64,000 bases of DNA. Origin: a virus. This document shows positions 59,590 through 64,000 of the stretch, piece by piece. Each line of letters opens with the position of its first letter. Position 1 is the stretch's first letter. Location of the stretch: IMG/VR virus record IMGVR_UViG_3300017786_003484, positions 180,433 to 244,432 of that record. One strand, written 5' to 3'. The position numbers were made by a program, and so were the translations under genes. Under the pieces are notes generated by a model, which saw only the letters and a program-made list of their open reading frames with translations, made no database searches and was not told the origin of the DNA.

Positions 59590-60012
59590 ATGAAGAAAGC
59601 AATACTTTTTACAACTAGTGTATTTGTAACTTTCGCAGTGACAGCTCAAGCAGATGTTAGTGCCAAGATTACAGATTACTATAAAGATGTTATAAACACT
59701 CAGCCATATCAAGTTGAAGTTTGTAGCAATGTACATGTTCCAGGTGATAGATCCGGAGATATGCTAAGAGGAGCTATCATTGGCGGTATTATTGGAAATA
59801 ATGTAACTAAAAACTTGCCAGACGGTGGTACCGCAGGTGCTATTATTGGTGGACTGTTTGGCCACTCTAACTCTAATGCAACTGGCGGAACACAAAGACA
59901 ATGCCGTACTGAAACTCATTACAATGATTCTCATGAAAGAGTTTATGACTATTCGGTTATGACTTTTTATTATGATGGCAAACGTCAGAGAGTTAGATTT
60001 AGAAAAAACTAA
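59590..60012 (+). CDS. Exported glycine-zipper protein
   Basis: The 140-residue protein has a signal peptide (1-21) and a glycine-zipper hairpin ('LRGAIIGGIIGNNVTKNLP', then GTAGAIIGGLFG) of the kind that inserts in membranes. It probably sits in the outer membrane or periplasm. AAAGGAG lies upstream. A role in envelope disturbance is possible. Confidence 0.7.
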   Translation: MKKAILFTTSVFVTFAVTAQADVSAKITDYYKDVINTQPYQVEVCSNVHVPGDRSGDMLRGAIIGGIIGNNVTKNLPDGGTAGAIIGGLFGHSNSNATGGTQRQCRTETHYNDSHERVYDYSVMTFYYDGKRQRVRFRKN

Positions 60013-60039
60013 TTAGGTTTACAAGTCTTAAATCTAATA

Positions 60040-60046
60040 ATAAATA
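60040..60046 (+). promoter_or_regulatory. Late-type promoter (ATAAATA)
   Basis: ATAAATA in front of the TauD-like gene, predicting a 20-base leader containing AGGAGAG. Confidence 0.5.
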
Positions 60047-60071
60047 TTTCTAAGTAACCCAGGAGAGTTTT

Positions 60072-61142
60072 ATGCGGAAGTTAGAAAAAGAAACCTACTT
60101 GAACCCAAGATGGGGTTCAATGTTTGAAGGAATGTCCTATAACGAAATAATGGACTTGGGATTTTCCTTTTGGCATGCTAAGTTAGTTGAAAGACAATTC
60201 TTTTGCTGGCGTGGTTTAGATTCTAAAATGACTGATGAGCAACTATGGGACTTAGGTACATTGGTTGGTAAGCCTTGGGATACAGAGGGTTATAAAGTTG
60301 GAGCAGATATCTCAGGCTTTAAATTTGATGGAACTACTGACAAAGAAAATGAAGCAGTGGTTGACTCTTCTACAGGACAAGATATTATTGAGGATATGAA
60401 AACCTCAAAGGATAAGCCAGTTAGTTATTTCTTTTCTGGTAATACTATATTTGGTGACAAATATATGGCTTATCATTCAGACCTCCCTCACACATTAGCA
60501 ACTGGACACGAACCTTATCCTGCTAGAGCTTTATTGATGGTTAATATGCCTGAGGATAGTTCAGGTGATACACAATGGCTTGATATGGAAGGTGCTTGGG
60601 AACAAATGACTGATGAAGAAAAGGCTCCTTATCAAGGGCTATTCATTAAACAACAACATATGTATCATCCAGGAAGAAAGTATAGCACATTTCCTTTTCT
60701 CAAACAGAATCCGTGGAATGGTAAATGGTCACCAAGATTAAACTGTATTGCAGGAAATAGAAAAGCAAAGGCTTGGATAGCACCGGGCGGAGTAATTAAA
60801 AAAGGAGTAGGATCTTTAGGTATCAAAGAAGCAAGGCAACTTGTTTTTGATTTATACGATATACTAGAAACTAAAGAACATGCCTTGTATACACATCAAT
60901 GGCAGAATGGTGATATTCTCCTCTACACCAATTGGCCTTCAGTTCATGCTAGAGCCGGAGTTAATATTAACCAAGACAGCGGTGAAAAGAGAGAATTAAA
61001 AAGAATTACTATTGATACACCGTTTCCAGATGATTATATGGTTGACAGAGGTAGTGATTATTTTCCTGCTAGAGTTAAGAATCCTAAATACAGTGAGTTC
61101 CCTCAAATTGAAGAGCCATTTCCAGGCTTCTTTAAAAAGTAA
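60072..61142 (+). CDS. TauD/TfdA-like 2OG-Fe(II) oxygenase
   Basis: The 356-residue protein has H135-x-D137 (YHSDLPH), the TauD-family segment 'ALLMVNMPEDSSGDTQWLDM' and H292 (WPSVHARAG). The C-terminus ('KRITIDTPFPDDYM') supplies the anchoring Arg. Family members hydroxylate small molecules such as sulfonates and amino acids. It has its own late-type box and overlaps the next minus-strand gene by 11 bases. Confidence 0.8.
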   Translation: MRKLEKETYLNPRWGSMFEGMSYNEIMDLGFSFWHAKLVERQFFCWRGLDSKMTDEQLWDLGTLVGKPWDTEGYKVGADISGFKFDGTTDKENEAVVDSSTGQDIIEDMKTSKDKPVSYFFSGNTIFGDKYMAYHSDLPHTLATGHEPYPARALLMVNMPEDSSGDTQWLDMEGAWEQMTDEEKAPYQGLFIKQQHMYHPGRKYSTFPFLKQNPWNGKWSPRLNCIAGNRKAKAWIAPGGVIKKGVGSLGIKEARQLVFDLYDILETKEHALYTHQWQNGDILLYTNWPSVHARAGVNINQDSGEKRELKRITIDTPFPDDYMVDRGSDYFPARVKNPKYSEFPQIEEPFPGFFKK

Positions 61143-62172
61143 GATTATCTATAATATTCCATTGTTTTTGCACATAACGTTTAAAGACCTCTCGGTTAGC
61201 TAAAAGAGCTGGATACATCTTTTTATACATATCTTGCTTTTCTTTTCTAGTCATTTGCCTTACCCAATCTAATATTCTTGCTATATTAATTGGTATCATA
61301 TTATAATCTTCAATTGAATTAATTCCCAGTCTAATTGGCCAATAATCCAAAAAGGTCTCAAAGCCTTGTTCTTTTAAATGTTCATAAATGGCAGGGTTTC
61401 CATTTATAATAAATGGACGCAGTCCTAAGATTGGTTTAAAGATCTTTTCTGAAAGAAATGGATAGTCTTCACGATAATATTGATCAGTTTCGCTGACTAT
61501 ATTAATTAAATGATTTCTCCATATATCTCCATCTCCTAAAGAAAAGATATCATTAGGAATTGAATTGGCTCCGCTTGACTCTTGTAAAGATATTCCAGGA
61601 GGATTTTCATTTAAATGAAATAACCAACCTTTTTCTTTTGCTCTATTACCATACCCAGTATCTTCATATCCGAGTGTAACGATACCATGCTGATTTAATC
61701 TTAACAAATAGAGTTGACTAACCAGTTCAACTCTATGCCTAGTTGGCTTTCTATTATACGAAATAAAATCATATTTGAAATCTGGGTTTAAAAACATTTC
61801 TTGTTCAGTTGGTTTGATAAAATTATCTTCTACATTGATTGCCCAAAAAGAATAACGATTTCTTTTATCTGTAGCATGATTGCCAATGATATACACATTT
61901 GGCCTTATTGATAACTGATGTAGTGCATCATCAATTCCATTATTCACATAAGGAGGATCAAAGTCTGTCATTAAAAATATATTGGCATCTACGTCATTAA
62001 TGATTTCTTCTGCAATATGATATTTTCCAAACGTTAAATTATAAACATAATTCTTTTTATAAGGAAACTCTTCATCTATTTGTAACCTTATTCTATTCCA
62101 TATCTTCTGCCAGACTATACCACTTCGATTGGTAGGAAACAGCGGATCGGTCATTAACACAGGTAAGCTCAT
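61132..62172 (-). CDS. Glycosyltransferase-like protein
   Basis: The 346-residue protein has the C-terminal segment 'SEKIFKPILGLRPFIINGNP' followed by 'YEHLKEQGFETF', a signature I associate with exostosin/fucosyltransferase-like glycosyltransferases of marine phages and giant viruses. A nucleotide-sugar donor is likely. It could decorate virion proteins or the cell surface. It lacks a ribosome site; the late box TTAAATA is exactly five bases upstream of the ATG. Confidence 0.55.
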   Translation of the reverse strand: MSLPVLMTDPLFPTNRSGIVWQKIWNRIRLQIDEEFPYKKNYVYNLTFGKYHIAEEIINDVDANIFLMTDFDPPYVNNGIDDALHQLSIRPNVYIIGNHATDKRNRYSFWAINVEDNFIKPTEQEMFLNPDFKYDFISYNRKPTRHRVELVSQLYLLRLNQHGIVTLGYEDTGYGNRAKEKGWLFHLNENPPGISLQESSGANSIPNDIFSLGDGDIWRNHLINIVSETDQYYREDYPFLSEKIFKPILGLRPFIINGNPAIYEHLKEQGFETFLDYWPIRLGINSIEDYNMIPINIARILDWVRQMTRKEKQDMYKKMYPALLANREVFKRYVQKQWNIIDNLTF

Positions 62173-62177
62173 AGTAA

Positions 62178-62184
62178 TATTTAA
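62178..62184 (-). promoter_or_regulatory. Late-type promoter, leaderless (TTAAATA)
   Basis: Minus strand TTAAATA, five bases before the ATG at 62172. Confidence 0.5.
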
Positions 62185-62186
62185 CC

Positions 62187-62215
62187 CAAAAAGAAACCCG
62201 GCACTAGACCGGGTT
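62187..62215 (-). terminator. Intrinsic terminator (minus strand)
   Basis: Stem AACCCGG/CCGGGTT around CACTAGA, followed on the minus strand by TTTCTTTTT. It ends the 62239 gene. Confidence 0.75.
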
Positions 62216-62238
62216 CCTCAAATCTCTGCATCTAATGA

Positions 62239-62556
62239 TTACAGATTAAACTTAGGCATATCGATAATGATTTCTTTTTCATCAATACCTTTTTCAGTAT
62301 TGTATGCTTTACGAGCATCATTAATTGCTTTCATTCCTGCATCAGCAACATATGCATCATATAGTTCTACTCTAGGAAAGAACTTGATATAATAGAGTCT
62401 TAGTCCATTGTGGAAGTGTCTACGAGCAGTGATCGATCTATGCTCTTTTTTAGAAGCGGCACTTACTGCGGCTTTCTGTTCATCTGTGGTTTTATACCAT
62501 TCGATGTCTTTTGATGTTTTCTTATACCTACGGATAAGCATTTTAGCTCCAGCCAT
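62239..62556 (-). CDS. Small late protein, paralogue family member 4
   Basis: The 105-residue basic protein ends with 'INDARKAYNTEKGIDEKE', matching the protein at 15739. It has its own CTAAATA promoter (62621) with structured leader, AAGGAG site and terminator. Probably a virion component; function unknown. Confidence 0.7.
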   Translation of the reverse strand: MAGAKMLIRRYKKTSKDIEWYKTTDEQKAAVSAASKKEHRSITARRHFHNGLRLYYIKFFPRVELYDAYVADAGMKAINDARKAYNTEKGIDEKEIIIDMPKFNL

Positions 62557-62620
62557 AATATATTCTCCTTTTTATGTTTCGTCTTGCTTGACGACATAAG
62601 AGCAATCTTGCCCTCAATTC

Positions 62621-62627
62621 TATTTAG
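62621..62627 (-). promoter_or_regulatory. Late-type promoter with hairpin leader (CTAAATA, minus)
   Basis: Minus strand CTAAATA; the predicted start near 62615 is the foot of a hairpin AGGGC/GCTCT, followed by a perfect TCGTC/GACGA stem. Confidence 0.5.
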
Positions 62628-62638
62628 CCAAAAAAAGG

Positions 62639-62667
62639 TTGACAAATGGGCTTAACCCTGTTATGCT
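62639..62667 (+). promoter_or_regulatory. Sigma70-type promoter (distal of tandem pair)
   Basis: TTGACA (62639-62644), 17 bases, TATGCT (62662-62667), 84 bases upstream of the second promoter. Confidence 0.55.
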
Positions 62668-62722
62668 GTAAATAAAGGCTGTTTTCCAGGCAAAATTTCC
62701 GGTGAATAAGAGCAAAAAAAGG

Positions 62723-62751
62723 TTGACCTTAACCACCGAATCGTGTACTAT
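62723..62751 (+). promoter_or_regulatory. Sigma70-type promoter, leaderless (proximal)
   Basis: TTGACC (62723-62728), 17 bases, TACTAT (62746-62751). The ATG at 62758 lies seven bases after the -10 box, so the transcript would begin at the start codon. Confidence 0.65.
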
Positions 62752-62757
62752 AATAAT

Positions 62758-63078
62758 ATGAGCAATGCAAAACGCAAGAAACGTACTGATCGCAACCATG
62801 TTATCTATGAGCTAGAATGCATAGAAACAGGCGAAACGTACATCGGAGTCACGGTACAAGACGGCAATCCAGAGTCGAGTGTTCGTGGTCGTTTTAACAG
62901 GCACATTAGCAGAGCCCGTAAAGAAGGTAAGGACTGGCTACTATGTGAAGCTCTTCGTAAATACGGTAGAGAAGGATTTGAACGTAAAGTCCTCGAAGTA
63001 ATCAGAGGCAAGGCACCAGCTCATGAAAGAGAACGTGAGTTAACTAAACAACAGAAACCGGAGTTGAACACATTATGA
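62758..63078 (+). CDS. GIY-YIG endonuclease
   Basis: The 106-residue protein is a single GIY-YIG domain: VIY (15-17), YIG (28-30), then catalytic Arg in 'RFNRHISRARKEG' and an E-R-E-R-E segment near the end. Such proteins cut DNA, often as homing (Seg-type) enzymes. It has two promoters and no leader from the near one. Basic N-terminus. Confidence 0.8.
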   Translation: MSNAKRKKRTDRNHVIYELECIETGETYIGVTVQDGNPESSVRGRFNRHISRARKEGKDWLLCEALRKYGREGFERKVLEVIRGKAPAHERERELTKQQKPELNTL

Positions 63079-63260
63079 TCGCAATAGCAAACGATAACGT
63101 GATACAGGCCCGTGAATTTTGGAATGCAAAGGTTAACAAGATTATCCAGAACTTTGAGTATGGTCGAATCACCATGGAAAGTCTGGTTGATGAATTGGCT
63201 CTAATGGGCTATGAAAAAGAGCAGGTATGGGCTCTTATTGCAGAAGATGAGGATTATTAA
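63075..63260 (+). CDS. Small early protein, unknown
   Basis: 61 residues, helical and acidic ('ITMESLVDELALMGYEKEQV'), ATG overlapping the GIY-YIG stop. No family. Confidence 0.6.
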   Translation: MIAIANDNVIQAREFWNAKVNKIIQNFEYGRITMESLVDELALMGYEKEQVWALIAEDEDY

Positions 63261-63261
63261 A

Positions 63262-63483
63262 ATGATTGAAGCAGTACCCACTCTCTCGCTAGACGAACAA
63301 ACAGACATTGACAGCCTGTTGACCAGCTTAGAAGACTTGGTTGAATCTCTGAACATTCTGCCTGAACACAAGGATAATATTCTAAATGGTATTGGTGCAT
63401 TAGAAAATGATATCTATGACACAGAACTTGTAGATTTAGAGCAGGATAGCACACCAATCGCAGAAATAAAGTTTGTGCTATAA
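63262..63483 (+). CDS. Small early acidic protein, unknown
   Basis: 73 residues, strongly acidic. ATG 63262 follows the previous stop by one base; earlier in-frame starts lie within the previous gene. Ends in TAATG. Confidence 0.6.
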   Translation: MIEAVPTLSLDEQTDIDSLLTSLEDLVESLNILPEHKDNILNGIGALENDIYDTELVDLEQDSTPIAEIKFVL

Positions 63484-63752
63484 TGACTGAACCGGTGGAT
63501 AAAAAAGAGGACCAGGTGGCAGTAGATACACACCAACCCGGTACCACCCCTCTAACGAGGGTGGTACGCAAAATTTTTAATGCGTTTAAACGTGGACCAT
63601 TAGACCATACTGTCTCAGATAAATCCATGGCAAATGAATACGTCAATTCACCGTTGGGAATTCCTATACCGTTTCGCAAGGCTAGGAACAATAGTGAACC
63701 GCAAGAGAAAGGTTCACACAAATATAATATGAAAAGGATGATGAAAGAATGA
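63483..63752 (+). CDS. Small early basic protein, unknown
   Basis: 89 residues with Arg/Lys-rich middle ('VVRKIFNAFKRGPLDHT'), coupled by overlap at both ends (TAATG, ATGA). No family. Confidence 0.6.
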   Translation: MTEPVDKKEDQVAVDTHQPGTTPLTRVVRKIFNAFKRGPLDHTVSDKSMANEYVNSPLGIPIPFRKARNNSEPQEKGSHKYNMKRMMKE

Positions 63753-63907
63753 AAAATCAAATTGGAATAACGTTGGCTGGAATCGGCGTGCTAGTCTATC
63801 TATTAAGTGCCTCAGCAACTAATGTGATGGAAATGTATTACAATCATAAAGCCGAGACTGCATACGATGAACAGTTTAATGATCAACCATTGAACAAACT
63901 GAAATAG
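63749..63907 (+). CDS. 52-residue membrane protein
   Basis: A small gene starting in the previous stop (ATGA) with one membrane helix ('IGITLAGIGVLVYLLSASA') and an acidic tail. Translation is supported by coupling. Confidence 0.5.
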   Translation: MKNQIGITLAGIGVLVYLLSASATNVMEMYYNHKAETAYDEQFNDQPLNKLK

Positions 63908-63997
63908 AATTAACCAAGAATCTCGCCCTGTTTCGAGCTCACAAATTCGCTCTCGACATGGCTCATTCCGTTTTAGGACCAGCATGAGGAGGAAAAT

Positions 63998-64000
63998 ATG
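63998..64000 (+). CDS. Start of next gene (cut by window end)
   Basis: An ATG at the last three bases is preceded by AGGAGG with six-base spacing, so a new gene clearly begins here. Nothing of its protein is visible. The 90 bases before it hold no other gene. Confidence 0.5.

Noticed and set aside
59368-59736. 122-codon minus-strand frame
   Set aside because: Antisense of small plus-strand genes with good ribosome sites; no supporting signal.
1-64000. Prophage or bacterial chromosome origin
   Set aside because: No integrase, attachment site, rRNA or housekeeping operon seen; gene content and density fit a lytic T4-like phage.

Overview
The window is a densely coded, AT-rich stretch of a lytic T4-like (myovirus-type) phage genome, most likely marine and infecting a Gram-negative bacterium. 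The evidence is the gene content: a T4 gp44-like clamp-loader ATPase, PhoH, a DexA-like exonuclease, dCMP deaminase, a GroES-like co-chaperonin, ClpA-like ATPase, peptide deformylase, DnaJ, collagen-like and other tail-fibre genes, a nested spanin pair (which implies a Gram-negative envelope), four tRNA genes and many tiny overlapping genes. No bacterial housekeeping operon, rRNA, integrase or transposase is visible. The host cannot be named from the sequence; similarity to small proteins typical of marine cyanophages and SAR11-type phages is from memory only.

Layout. 1-7.9 kb is an accessory block: three 2OG-Fe(II) oxygenase-like genes, a QueC-like PP-loop enzyme, two radical-SAM enzymes, a fourth oxygenase and an aldo-keto reductase. 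8-15 kb holds two early operons, secreted or membrane proteins under a late-type promoter, tRNA-Arg followed by a structured intergenic RNA candidate, another oxygenase and an HNH nuclease. 15.4-18.5 kb has two small late proteins and a minus-strand group (Smr domain, membrane protein, asparagine-synthetase-like PP-loop protein, unknown). 18.6-27.4 kb is an early replication and nucleotide block: dCMP deaminase, exonuclease, QueD-like protein, IscA-like protein, a piece resembling DNA polymerase III alpha, GroES-like protein, clamp loader and HAD phosphatase. 27.4-29.2 kb (minus) has an oxygenase and PhoH. 29.3-35.9 kb has virion-type proteins, spanins, DnaJ, peptide deformylase and ClpA-like ATPase. 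35.9-47.5 kb is a fibre and adsorption block: collagen-like fibre, other fibres, a prolyl-hydroxylase-like oxygenase, a subtilisin-like protease and a second PP-loop protein. 47.5-54.9 kb has a thioesterase, small proteins, a large late protein, a lipoprotein and a third radical-SAM enzyme. 55-64 kb has early operons of very small genes, tRNA-Leu, tRNA-Met and tRNA-Trp, a TauD-like oxygenase, a glycosyltransferase-like protein and a GIY-YIG nuclease.

Regulation can be read directly. Eleven sites fit TTGACC/A, 17 bases, then a TATATT-like -10 box. Several share a leader reading AATAAGGAATTAGGAG, and several have a GGT-TG-ACC dyad over the -35 box. A second set has (C/T/A)TAAATA, like the T4 late TATAAATA box. 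These fall in two groups. In some the motif lies exactly five bases before the start codon, so the mRNA would be leaderless. In others a hairpin begins at the predicted transcription start.

Most unusual points: a complete tRNA-Trp gene lying inside, and read through by, an open protein gene; the leaderless late genes; about ten 2OG-Fe(II) oxygenases with paired radical-SAM and PP-loop paralogues; and a hydroxylase beside a collagen-like fibre.
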